Of a stretch of DNA of 64,000 nt, positions 10,889-21,211 are shown in pieces. This DNA comes from Euglena gracilis. Taxonomy: Eukaryota > Euglenida > Euglenophyceae > Euglenales. The position numbers were made by a program, and so were the translations under genes. Under the pieces are notes generated by a model. It was not told the DNA's origin, did not search any database, and worked only from the letters and a program-made list of their open reading frames with translations. The stretch spans positions 80,100,474 to 80,164,473 of the forward strand of contig CP154956.1 of the NCBI GenBank assembly GCA_039621445.1, written 5' to 3'. The first letter of the stretch is position 1, and every line of letters begins with the position of its first letter.

Positions 10889-11460
10889 CCGCAATGAGCC
10901 CAAAATGGTCCCAGAAATGGCCCGAAATTGGCCAAAAAATGGCCGTATCTCAGGCTACACGAAGAGTTGGGGGAGAAACCAACCATGGTTGGATCTTCCA
11001 AAGGCTTCATTCCTGGTCTCGGACACTTCCTTCGATCGTGCTTGGTATTTTGATAAAATCGGATTATTTTTGACCCCCCAAAAACGGCCCAAAAAAACAC
11101 CCCAAAATGGCCGCCGTTTTGGGCCACAAAAGCGCGCTGGACCACGGGCCAGGCGTGTCGGCAGCTCCAGGGGTGCATTTTGTCTGACCGACAATTTCGG
11201 TGGCAATGTGTGTTTTCTTCAAAAATCGATTTTTCGACTGAAAATCTTACCCCGGTGGAATGGCAGAGGCAAAACTGGGGGGGGGGGTGGCAAACCCTGC
11301 CACCCCTTCACGGCTGAATATCTCGGTCCTTTGAAGGAGTTAAACGGAGTTGCTTTGGAAACTCAAAATCCAGTTGCTCGCGACTGGAAAAAAAATCTGG
11401 GAACCAGGCCGGGGTCATCGTGACAATCTGCCGGTTCTCACACCTGCCCGGGCGGGGGGG
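10889..11460. repeat. RepY-related copies, non-coding
   Basis: 10935-11080 and 11310-11420 resemble 9776-9925 and 51920-52060 (for example CAGTTGCTCGCGACTGGAAA against CAGTGGCTCGCGACTGAAAA). No gene seen. Confidence 0.55.
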
Positions 11461-12247
11461 GGGTCTACCCTCCCTTTTCCCCGGTGGTAAGCTTCGCTTC
11501 CCCTTCCGCCTCCCCCCCCCCAGGTGGTGCGGACCCCCCCCCAAACCACCTACCTCAAAACCGAAGGGCTTCCCATCTATCCCTGCACGTCCACAATCGA
11601 TGATACCTGTGAAAACAACAGGGAATGGTTGGGCAGGGCTTGGTTGTCAAAAAAATTGAGAGAGGTGGACTCTGTCATCAAAAAAAAAAAAATAAAGGTT
11701 GCCCAAAAATGGCCCGAAATTGGTTATTGAAGTCCCGACATGACGGGCGGAATATTGGCCATCCTGGTTCTGGAGGTCGGGCCGACCATTGGTCGGGCAG
11801 ACCATGGTCAATAAGCCACAGCCGACCGTGGTCGGCCCGAACTCCAGAAGTAGCATGGCCAATTTTCCGCACGGAGCCTGAGGGGGTGGTGCGGGTCACG
11901 GGGCGGGGGGGGGGGGTACCCCCCTCCCCCCTGGGGGGGTCGCTAAGCAATGGTATGGATGGGGTGCAACATCATGGACGCTGCCTCCCGACTTCCTCCA
12001 AAGTGGCATACTTCCCCCGTGATCACTTTCCACTCCGAAAAAACCAGTCAGTCACTTTTTTCGGCCAAGCCAGTCAGTCACTTTTCCCCCGGGGGTCGGC
12101 CACTCAGGGAAACCAGTCACTTTTTGGCCTTTCAAGGCCATTTTTGTCCAAAATTTTCTCCGGCGCATTCGGCGCCGGTTGGCCACTCAGCCACTTTTGG
12201 TCTGGCCCACCCCACCCCCGGGGGGAGGGGGGTCACGGCCAAAAAAC
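11461..12247. other. Poly-C/G blocks and GGTCGGGC hairpins
   Basis: C runs at 11512-11545, a hairpin on GTCGGGCCGACCATTGGTCG at 11775-11850, and CAGTCAGTCAC signatures at 12045-12120. No gene recognised. It abuts MITE B; the left target duplication is 12240-12247. Confidence 0.45.
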
Positions 12248-13118
12248 GGTACTTGTCTGTTAGTCGATCCACAGCAAAACAGGTCGATCCACACCTACTT
12301 TGGCCTACTTTGGGTCACTGATGTACTTTGGGTCACTGATGGACAGGGAAAGCACAAAACAGGGTCAGAAGATACGGCTGGTGTCGATACAAGGTCTAGA
12401 GAGTTAGGGTTAGGGTCAGGGTTTAGGGTTAGGGTTCTGGGTTTGGGTTTAGGGTTGGGTTTTGGTTTAGGTAACCCTAACCCTAACCGTAACCCTAACC
12501 CAAAACCCAAAACCCTAACCTTAACCCTAAACCGTGACCCTAACCCTTACTCTCTAGACAACCCTTACTCTCTGTGCCGACACCAGCCGTATCTTCTGAC
12601 CCTTTTTTTTGTGCTTTCCCTGTACATCAGTTGACCCAAAGTGGGCCAAAAATAGGGTTAGTGATAGGGTTAAGGTACGGGTTAGGGTCACGGTCACGTA
12701 GCCTCGCCCTAGCCCTAACCCTAAACCTAACCCTGACCCTACCCCTAACCCTAAACCTAACCCTAAACCTGACCCTAACTCTGTAGACCCTGTGCCGACA
12801 CCAGCCGTATCTTCTGACCTTTATTTGTGCTTTCCCTGTCCATCAGTGACCCAAAGAGGGTTAGGGATAGGGTTAGGGAAAGGGTTAGGGTTATGGTCAC
12901 GTAGCCCTAACCTAGCCCTAGCCCTAGCCCTCTCCCTGAACCTGACCCTAACCCTAAACCTAACCCTAACTCTGCAGACCCTGTGCCGACACCAGCCGTA
13001 TCTTCTGACCCTGTTTTGTGCTTTCCCTGTCCCTCAGTGACCCAAAGTAGGCCAAAAATAGGTGTGGATCGACTACAGACTTGATGCACTGCCGTGGATC
13101 GACTTACAGACAAGTACC
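12248..13118. mobile_element. Foldback MITE B, 871 bp, 8-bp target duplication, telomere-like interior
   Basis: Termini GGTACTTGTCTGT and its complement, about 25 bp with one mismatch; same family as 4337-4566. The duplication CAAAAAAC lies at 12240-12247 and 13119-13126. The interior carries about three copies of a unit containing CCGACACCAGCCGTATCTTC and CTTTCCCTGTCCATCAGTGA (one inverted), separated by degenerate TTAGGG/CCCTAA arrays. No coding sequence. Confidence 0.93.
12401..12980. repeat. Degenerate telomere-like arrays inside MITE B
   Basis: Blocks of GTTAGGGTTAGGG-type sequence at 12401-12470, switching to CCCTAACCC orientation at 12475-12545, and again at 12650-12785 and 12855-12975. 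They are interspersed with variants (GGGTCAGGG, GGGATAGGG). Both orientations occur because the element folds back on itself. Confidence 0.85.
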
Positions 13119-13807
13119 CAAAAAACCAGTCAGTCGCTCTGAAAAAACCAGTCAGTCACCCCCCCCCCCCCGGGAGGTGTTCTGGGACAGGTGTTAAGCA
13201 ATGGTCTGATCCCATCACGAGAAGAAAGGCCATTTTCCTTGAAAACAAGCCTTCCGGTGCCTGCCGAATGCCCCCCCCCCGGGTCGGAGTTTTGTGCCTT
13301 GGAACACCTGCCCAGGCAGCCCCCCCCCCCCCCGGGGTGGGGTTGGCACCCGACTAAAATACAGCCTGTTTGCGGTGCAAACAGCAAACTGGTGAACGTT
13401 CTGTGCCACATCAATCAGACATTTACTCCAAAAACTGTGTCCCAGACAAGGACTTGGGCGTAAGGACTGTGCCTGGGACACTGACTTGAGCTGGTGCCCT
13501 GGTCCGTGCCAGGCACAGTCCTTACGCCCGAGTCTGTGTCTGGGACACAGTTTACGATACAGAATGCATGCATTGATGACGGCTCCCAGCAAATGTGGAA
13601 TCCTGACTTTTGGTCACTAGAGGCTCCGCGGAGGCTGGTTGCCTGGGAGCCTCTGCGGAGTCTCCGCAGAGGCAACCATTTTGTATGTGGGTCACGAAAA
13701 AAAAATGAAAAAAACGTTTTGAGGGGGGTTTCTCCCCCCCACCCCAACCCCACAAAAAAAAACACCGATTTTTTTCATATTTGCCCCCATTCCCCTGCAA
13801 ACGTTTT
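13119..13807. other. Hairpin-rich spacer
   Basis: Contains CAGTCAGTCAC/poly-C motifs (13123-13175), poly-C blocks at 13270 and 13320, a long hairpin at 13436-13552 (GTGTCCCAGACAAGGACTTG against its complement) and a CTCCGCGGAGG hairpin at 13620-13670. No gene recognised. Confidence 0.55.
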
Positions 13808-14246
13808 GGTACTTATCTGTTATCGTACGACGGACCCCCCCCCTTTCGGTTATGGTACGACACCCTTTTTCTGGGTTTTTTAGGGTTAATTAAAGGAGTA
13901 GGGTTAGGTGCGCTCATGCTACAGTGCGCTACATGGCCATGTTGCGCTACACTGCCACGTTGCGCTACATGGCCGTGTAGCGCAACATGGCCATGTAGCG
14001 CTATTATGGGGTTATTGAAGGAGTAGGGTTAGGTGCGCTAATGGCCATGTTGCGCTACATGGCCACGTTGCGCTACACGGCCATGTAGCGCAACGTGGCC
14101 ATGTAGCGCAACGTGGCCATGTAGCGCAAACGTGCATGTGCGCACCTAACCCTACTCCTTTAATTAACCCTAAAAAACCCAAAAAAAGGGTGTCGTACCA
14201 TAACCGAAAGGGGGGGGGGTCCGTCGTACGATAACAGATAAGTACC
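13808..14246. mobile_element. Foldback MITE C with 8-bp target duplication
   Basis: Starts GGTACTTATCTGTTATCGTA and ends with its perfect complement; inverted repeats exceed 50 bp including a poly-C block. AACGTTTT is duplicated at 13800-13807 and 14247-14254. The centre alternates ATGGCCATGTTGCGCTACAT and its complement, and carries AGGAGTAGGGTTAGGTGCGC as in MITE A. Confidence 0.94.
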
Positions 14247-14464
14247 AACGTTTTTACTCCAACGCCGCCCACATCCCCACAAACAGAAAACATTTTTTTC
14301 CACTCTCCCCCCCCCCCCACCCCCGCCACAAACTGGCCACTGGACCAACAATGGCTCAAAAACCACATCCCTTGGGGGTCTGGGGCAAAAAAAAATAACA
14401 AAAAAAAACAGGCAAGCTGTGCCCCCCCCACCCACCCACCACTCATGGGGTCCCGTGTGGTGAC

Positions 14465-14867
14465 CAACCAACACATGCCACACACTGAGGGGCAGACATT
14501 GGCAAACCTCCATGTCCACAGAAGATTCCACAGCGTGCAGGCTTTCTTCCACTTCCAGCAAACTTTGGCATCGAAGAGCAGCATATTGCAATGAAGAGAC
14601 CAAATTGTCCTCAGTGACTTCAGGCAATGGAATACTTTCATGGTTGTCAATGGCTTCCACCTTCTGGAGGATCTTGAGAAGGAACTGGGTTAATGTTCCC
14701 TGCTCTGTGAAAATCTGGTGTGTGGGTGGAAACTCAGAGAGTTTCCTCTTCTTGCCTGTTGACTGCATGGTTGTTGTCGCCCAAACTTGGAAGTCTGTGC
14801 CATCATGGACAGCGCCGGAGCGCTCAGAAATCATGATGGCATCACAACCATCAGAAATCATATCCAT
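14465..14867 (-). CDS. Unidentified protein, probable first exon
   Basis: Open from ATG at 14867 for about 134 codons to a GTCACC donor-like site. Composition is protein-like and non-repetitive: a basic nuclear-localisation-like GKKRKLSEF, then an amphipathic helical stretch (LTQFLLKILQKVEAI), then acidic residues. No family recognised. Downstream (lower coordinates) the frame runs into T-rich and C-rich sequence and then MITE C, so the continuation is unclear. Confidence 0.4.
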
Positions 14868-15326
14868 TTATCTGGGAGCAAATGATTCTGGAAATGATTC
14901 TGGGATTCTGGAAAACTGAACAAGTGGCCCATCCTGCTGTCCACCATTCAGGCAAGCAACAAGGAGAGTTGGGACTCTCCTAAAAAGAATACCCTCACCC
15001 CCCTCAAAGTGTCCCCCCTCCCAAAGTGGCCAAAGTTTTTGGCAAATTTTGGTTCACCCCCCCCCCTCAAAGCAGCTATTTTCCTTCGGCACCAAAGCCC
15101 AGAGTGGTGATTTTGGGTTGTTGGAGGGTGTTGGAGGGCGGCAGTTCAAAACCACGTTTTTCAAAATCAATTCTAGGATTTTAAAAAATATGTATTCGGC
15201 CACAGGATTTATTGAGTGTGGCCTGAGTTTCATGACAACGACAACAGTCGTTTTGAGCGGTGTTCCTATTTTCGCTGGCGTGCGTTTCTCACTAGGAGTG
15301 GCCCAGGATGGAGAAGCAGGCCTCTT
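14868..15326. other. No feature recognised
   Basis: Poly-C at 15056-15067 and AT-rich sequence. This is the 5' flank of the truncated retroelement; no retrotransposon-like coding sequence was found in it. Confidence 0.45.
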
Positions 15327-16868
15327 ATGGAGCGGTTGGTACTTGATGATGGGGTGCTCATTGGCCAACCCGAAAGCATTCACGCCGCAGTGCAGCTTCT
15401 GAAAGACATTAGACCGACAGTGTGGCTACATCTCAATCCACAAAAATGCATCACATGGGGGCCCTGTGGAGCAGACATTGCAGCCAAGCATAACATGGCA
15501 CACAAACCCTGGCAGCTGGTGGAAGGCGTCAAAATGTTGGGGATACCGGTGGGTTTCCCGAACACAACAACTTTCTTGGACAACTCCAAGGCGGCAGCAC
15601 AAGAGGACCTGGAAAGTCTCATCGGCAAAATCACCAGTTTGGGGGACAGCCAGGTTGCACATCATTTGCTGCGTAACTCTGCTGATGGCTGCAGAATCAC
15701 ACACCTCCTCCGAGGGACGGATTCACAACCTCTGTCCAAAAGCATCACACAATGCTCGGAGACGATCATCAAAGGCTTTGAGGACATCCTTGGAGTGGCC
15801 CTCACAACCCACCAGAGACGGCAAGTTTGCACTCCTTTGCACCTCGGGGGATGCGGCATCAAAGACCCTTGCCTCATCCAGGGACCAGCACGACTTGCAG
15901 CCCTCACCAAATTCTATGCCAAAGGCAGCACCGTAATACAGCTACCCCTCTACGCAGCCAAAGTCAATCATGCCCTGTTCAAAATGCCGTGCGCACACTG
16001 CAGACGTTCACCCGGCCCAATGTGGGCTCCTTGCAACGATGGCTCGACAACCCTGATGACATCCGATTGGCGGATAACGATCAGCAATCACAACACTGGT
16101 GGACAACCCATCTCCATCGGGCCTCCCTAGACAAGCTCTACTCCGCCAGCTCACCGCGGGACCAAGCCAGACTGTCGGAGACACAAAACGGATTGGGGTC
16201 AGCTTGGATGAGAGCAACACCCCTGGCCTCGCTTCACACAAACCTATCATCAGAGGAATATATCCTCTCATTGAAGTGGTGGCTTGGAGTGCCCTTGTCC
16301 CAAGTGCCCGGGATGTGACGCTGTAGTGGATGAATGGGGAGACCATCTGCTCTGCTGTCTGCGCAACAACTACTCTGAAAGACACAACGCCCTACAGGAC
16401 AAACTGTTTGAGATCTTGAGGTCTTCCGGACAAGGTGTAACCAAATAAGTACAGATCCCAAATCAACCAGATCAACACCTAAGGCCAGCCGATCTGCTCC
16501 TGTCTGCCTGGAACAACGGCCAACCCACCGCACTCGACCTGACAATCATCCACAGTTAGCAGAATGCCAATCGACAAAGCAAAGAAAAGTGGAAACTGTT
16601 TCTGAAACAAAAAGAAAAACAGAAACACGACAAGTATGACGAGCCCTGCCAAAAGGCAGGGTGGAGCTTCACCACAGCCGCCTTCGGCACATGGGGTGGC
16701 TGGGGACCAGAAGGAGCCAAGAACATCAAACAAATACTACAAAGAGCTGCCTCCTGGCAAGAGGGAGAGCAGCGCCAGAGCAAAGCAAACGAGCTGAAGG
16801 AACAACTGTCGATATCCCTAACAAGGCAAATAGCCAAAATCCTGGCGACCAAGGCACGCATACCCTGA
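15327..16868 (+). pseudogene. 3' end of a decayed non-LTR retrotransposon (reverse transcriptase to C-terminal nuclease-like region)
   Basis: Three frames are needed. 15327 to ~15985 starts at the reverse transcriptase active site (LVLDDGVLIG, Asp pair at 15345-15350), then LNPQKC and the thumb-like LLRNSADGCRITHLLRG. ~15985 to ~16300 continues with LQRWLDNPDD and LSLKWWLGVP. 16290-16868 has a zinc-knuckle-like CPKCPGC with DEWGDHLLCC and RHN, then RPADLLLSAW and LDLTIIHS, then GWSFTTAAFG, ending at TGA 16866-16868. Non-LTR elements copy themselves by target-primed reverse transcription. The last segment has in-frame TAA (16446) and TAG (16557). Two frameshifts, two stops and the missing 5' part mark a 5'-truncated dead copy. 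The first residue of the catalytic box is Val rather than the usual aromatic. Confidence 0.85.
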
Positions 16869-16989
16869 ACAACACCGGGCACGCCGGGGCGGAGCACACC
16901 AAGACCGATAACCGTACACACAAAAGCCACCAAGCAAAAACTACCCATAGACACCTAAAGCGACCCGCGCCAAGAGCACTCCCCCGGGG

Positions 16990-17050
16990 GGTGCTACCCC
17001 CGTGACCCCCCCGTGACCCCCCCGTGATCCGCCCGTGACCCGAGAATCAA
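16990..17050. repeat. CCCGTGACC short tandem repeat
   Basis: Several consecutive CCCCGTGACCC units directly after the retroelement 3' end; possibly its tail or an adjoining MITE edge. Confidence 0.6.
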
Positions 17051-17079
17051 GCCTTCGAGTTTCATACAATGCATCTATA

Positions 17080-17880
17080 TTGTGGCTAGGGGGCTCCGGT
17101 TTCATGCCCGAACCGGCGGCTAGGGAATCACGGCCAATTTCACCCAAAATACCCATGTTTGGGGCAGTTTTGGGCGATTTTGGCCCAAATGGGCGGCCGG
17201 TCAAAAATGCAGATTTCATACTTATGAAGGCATGTTACCCATTAATCGAAAGCTCTTTTAAAGGGATTTCGACAGATGGCCACAGGATTCGGCCATAATG
17301 CACGCAGCGCTTATTTTCAGCGATTGTGTATTCCAAAATTTTACATCCTAATTTGTCAAATCCTACAGCTCAGGTTGCATATTGCATATCAAACGAAAGG
17401 TCTCGCCAACACCTTTCGCTTGGTACCCACAGAACTCAGCAAGATTTCAAAGCGCCCTCAAAATCAGCGATTTTTCCGCATTTTTCGGACCCCATTTGCA
17501 TATCTGAAATTCCACTTTTCAGCTGCCATGTTGCCCATCGATCGAAAGGTCTTCTCAAGGGCTTTCTGCAGATGGCCTTAGATTTCTGCCATCCTGCGTG
17601 GTATTCTATTTCAGAAATTCTCCAAAGTTGGCCAAAAGGAAAGTGTTGCTCAAAAAAACCCAATTTTGGGCCCAACACCACCCAAAAACTGCTAAAATAT
17701 GAATGCCACCTGTCTACAAACGCTTTTGGACACTTTTTGGCACTTTTTATTTTGGGCCGCCGGTTTCACGCCCGAACCGGCGTCTGGGACGCCGGTTCGG
17801 CGCAGAAATTTCCCGCCCGAACCGGCGTCCCAGACGCCGGTTCGGGCATGAAACCGGAGCCCCCAGACACGGTTTCAACC
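17080..17880. repeat. Dispersed repeat RepX, copy 2
   Basis: Near-identical in long stretches to 40255-41135 (GGCGGCTAGGGAATCACG, TCGATCGAAAGGTCTTC) and more diverged from 2720-3265. It ends in the palindrome family CGCCCGAACCGGCGTC/GACGCCGGTTCGGGC at 17765-17850. This copy lacks the telomeric insert found in copy 3. Confidence 0.88.
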
Positions 17881-17900
17881 TTCATCACTTAAGCCTTTCT

Positions 17901-18417
17901 TTTCATTCATCATTTCAGACTGCTTTTTGATGTAGGTGGCGTTCCTGGTTCCTTTTCATCCATTTTCTGGTTCAAACCATCGAAAATTTGCCTTGGCATG
18001 GTCTAAAAAGGGAAAGAAAATGAAGAATTTGCCGACCCAAACAATGTCGCTTCTTTGCCATATGAATTTGACCCAAAACAATTGCAAAAGGGGAGGTTGT
18101 GAAAGTAGGTTTTTGGGTGTGGAGATGCGTTGGACGTTGGGGGCCAAAAAGAGGTTTGGTTGTCCAAAGGCAGGTGGTGTAAAAACAATTATTTTCTGTT
18201 TTTTGGGGGGTTTTCTTCCACAAAAATTTCATGTTTCCCCTCCCCTCTTTTTGCCATGAAATTCTTTTGGCCAAAAATCTTGTCACCTAAAAAAAAAGTG
18301 CCAAAAATTAATGCATTTTTGCAACCAAAACAGATTTTTTTTGGCTATTTGCGATTTTGGCTTTTTGCGATTTTGGGCCATTTTCAAAAATGGCCCAAAA
18401 TGCATCCCAAAAATGTA
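17901..18417. other. No gene recognised
   Basis: A/T-rich with CCAAAAATT phrases. Open frames on both strands overlap and lack motifs. Confidence 0.4.
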
Positions 18418-18577
18418 CCCCCCCCCCTTATTGTCCCCCCCCCTTATTGTCCCTGGGCCCGGCCGATGGGGGATTTTTTTGGCCCAGCCAATGAAATTCC
18501 TTTGGTACCCCCTTATTGTCCCCCCCCTTATTGTCCGGTGGGGCCTCCTGGGGAGAGGTCGGTGGGCAATAAGGGGG
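18418..18577. mobile_element. Poly-C-tipped MITE (CCCCTTATTGTCC family), TA flanks
   Basis: Left end CCCCCCCCCTTATTGTCC and right end GGGCAATAAGGGGG with TA at 18416-18417 and 18578-18579. The interior carries the core AATGAAATTCCTTTGGTACC, shared with 30678-30849, 31185-31220 and 36245-36300. Confidence 0.8.
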
Positions 18578-18589
18578 TAACAGTCAAGG

Positions 18590-18700
18590 TTGTTTGGTTA
18601 ATCGAAGCTTGGTTAATTGTTTGTGACCCCCCAGTTGTTCTATCTTTTGTGGGGGGGGGGTCAATTAATCGCAATTAATCGATTTTCGGTTATCACTTGC
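18590..18700. repeat. TTAATCGA-rich short element
   Basis: GGTTAATCGAAGCTTGGTTA on the left and CAATTAATCGATTTTCGG on the right surround a poly-C/G core. Related TTAATCGATTAATCGA palindromes occur at 19150-19220, 22220-22290, 22910-22990 and in the duplicated segment B. Confidence 0.55.
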
Positions 18701-19312
18701 CCGCTTCTTCCACTCCATAACTTCCACCCTTCACTCCATAACTTTTGAGAAAATATTCCAATTCAATTGTCATAAATGACTGCTGTTAGAATTTGCTTCT
18801 TTGACTTTTGCACACTCCTGGCAAGGTTCCCGGGCTGTTTTTAAACACGTTGTTTAAAACAGGTTTTTTTCCTATTTGTGGTGTTTTATTTAAAAAAAAA
18901 CACCCTTTTTTAAAACAAAAAACTGTTTTTAAACCGTTTTTTATTCATGAAAGTTTTTTTGCTTTGTTTTAAAACAAAAATAATGGGAACCTTGATTCCT
19001 GGTCGCACCTCAAACACATCCATAGTCTCCTCCGTAACCGCTTGTCAGAATGAATTTGGGGCCCCTTGGCATCTTGTCCCTTTGATCCCAAACCTTTTCG
19101 ACGAGGAATTCTTCTTCGGCTATCTTGTTTTTTTTCCCCCTCGGATGGTTGGGTTAATCGAGCCGGGACCCCCGGTTAAGCGCAATTAATCGGTTGGGCC
19201 CGTTTTGACGGTTAATTGATCATCCCTGTAACGGTCAAGAAAATCCTAACAAAATTCCTTTTAAGAAAATGACCAACTTTGGACATAAAAATCTCCCAAA
19301 AATGACCACTTT

Positions 19313-19432
19313 CTATACACAAATTGTGGCTGAGCCCAGATTTCAGCCTGAAAACGTGTTCAGCCAGGGGCCCCCGAAGGGGGCCCCTGAACACGTTTTC
19401 AGGCTGAAATCTGGGCTCAGCCACAATTTGTT
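19313..19432. repeat. Hairpin beside the transposon's left end
   Basis: ACAAATTGTGGCTGAGCCCA and its complement flank a core with CGTGTTCAGCC and GGGGCCCC. It is absent from copy B together with the adjoining transposon. Confidence 0.75.
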
Positions 19433-19888
19433 TAAAAACGTTTTCAGAGCCCGCCAAATGCCTGCCCTGAAATTCGTGGTCATGATTCACGCAAGGGGTC
19501 AAAAACGCGAATTTGTGAAATTCGGACCCAAAAAACGATGCCCTCACTGAAAACGTGCCTGAACACAGATGCCGTCACTGAAAACGTGTCATTGCCACAA
19601 ATGCCGTCACTGAAAACGTGTCCTTGCCACAGATGTCGTCACTGAAAACGTGTCATTGCCTCAAATGTGGTCTCTGAAAACGTGTCCCCCCCCCTTTTTT
19701 CTTTTTTTTTTCTTTTTCCCGCAGCCCTGCCAATATGGCTAAACGCACGGCAAACTTTGTGAATGGTCTTTTGCCACCTCCCCTAGGACGGAGCTGTTCC
19801 GAGCTACTCTTGCAGTATACCAGAAAGATGCCAAGAAGACGAAGGTTGACCACCTTCATGGCTCCTTGCTGGCACTGGGCAATACAAA

Positions 19889-20338
19889 GGAGGCTAGGCA
19901 CAGCGGGGGGGAGGGGGGGGCTGGGCGGGGGGGCGAGCGGCCGCGCGGGCGGCCGCGCGGGGGGGGAGGGGGGGGGGAGGGGGGTCCGAGGGCGGCCGCG
20001 CGGGCGGAACGCATCATAAAATCGGTGATTTTCGGGTCCAAAAAGTCGTCATTTTTTGCCATTTTTGGGCCATTTTTGACCAAAAAAGTGCTTTTTTGGC
20101 CGCGCGCAGAGCGCGCGGCCCCCAAATTTGCCATTTTGTGTCCGAAAATGGTCATTTTGGGTCATTTTGGGCCTCAAAAAATCGCGATTTTTTCACCAAA
20201 ATTTTTTTCTTGGCTATGCTAGGCACAGGGGGGGGGAGGTGGGGGGTCCAGCGGCCGCGCGGGCGGCCGCGCAGGGGCCGCGCGGGGGGGGGGAGGGGGG
20301 GGGTTCCCGGACCCCCCCGAGCGGCGCGCCTAGCCTCC
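19889..20338. mobile_element. GC-rich element (GGAGGCTAGGC ends), 3-bp target duplication
   Basis: Ends GGAGGCTAGGC and GCCTAGCCTCC, flanked by AAA at 19886-19888 and 20339-20341. The interior alternates G runs with GCGGCCGCGCGGGCGGCCGC and an A/T part containing AAAATCGGTGATTTTCGGG and GCCGCGCGCAGAGCGCGCGG. Related copies or pieces: 20774-21211, 24773-24829, 29163-29394, 33110-33235, 35515-35684 and 39036-39230. Confidence 0.88.
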
Positions 20339-20773
20339 AAAGAAAAAGTCCGGCACCCTGGGTGCAGAGCTTGCTGCTGTTGCCAACTGTTTGGAGTTCG
20401 CCAAACTGTGTCAACATCGGCAAGCCTGTTATCCTGAGCTGGATGCTTTCTTTGTTGCCTGGACGGGATGGGAGCTGGAACCCAGCCTGTTGTTCGATGA
20501 GGCGAGCGTCATCGAACAATGTGTGGCTCAACGTGAGCAGCAGTCGGGAACTTTGTTCGTTTCAGGGAATCGTTCGGCAACCTCTTTTCAGACATACGTG
20601 AATGCCGTCGCTCGGGCATTCCGCAAAACAACCACCGAGGGAGTAGGTTTGCCCTCCTCAGAGCGCCAATTCCTCCAGTTCAACGAGATTTTTTCGCGTT
20701 CCCTGGAGCGCGAACGCGCGCGGAAGGCAGTGTCAACGGCGGTTCGGCCTCCAGCAGACGTGTTGCAGCCTGG

Positions 20774-20808
20774 GGGGGGGGGGGGGGGGAGGGGGGGGGG
20801 GGGGGGGG

Positions 20809-20842
<34 letters not shown>

Positions 20843-21211
20843 CCGAGGGCGGCCGCGCGGGCGGAACGCATCCTAAAATCGGTGATTTTCGGGTCCAAAA
20901 AGTGGTCATTTTTTGCCATTTTTGGGCCATTTTTGACCAAAAAAGTGCTTTTTTGGCCGCGCTCAGAGCGCGCGGCCCCCAAATTTGCCATTTTGTGTCC
21001 GAAAATGGTCATTTTGGGTCATTTTTGGGCCTCAAAAAATCGCGATTTTTTCACCAAATTTTTTTTTCTTGGCTATGCTAGGCACAGGGAGGGAGGGGGG
21101 GGGTCCAGGGGGGGGGCGAGCGGCCGCGCGGGCGGCCGCGCAGGGGCCGCCCGCCAGGGGGGGGGGAGGGGGGGGGGTCCCGGACCCCCCCGAGCGGCGC
21201 GCCTAGCCTCC
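20774..21211. mobile_element. Second GC-rich element in the transposon gene, left end lost
   Basis: Right end CGCGCCTAGCCTCC as in 19889-20338 with the same AAAATCGGTGATTTTCGGG core. The left part is a nearly pure G tract (20773-20840, interrupted by single A/C) and lacks the GGAGGCTAGGC tip. The G tract may be a collapsed or mis-sequenced region. Confidence 0.75.

Noticed and set aside
16446-16559. In-frame TAA and TAG in the retroelement tail (and TAA near 19740) suggesting TAA/TAG = Gln
   Set aside because: The conserved glycosylase exons use only CAA/CAG for Gln and contain no in-frame TAA/TAG, and the elements are otherwise decayed. Standard code is simpler.
19856-20340. Gly/Arg- and Pro-rich open frames across the GC-rich element
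   Set aside because: Translations of poly-G and GCGGCCGCGC; they cross element boundaries.
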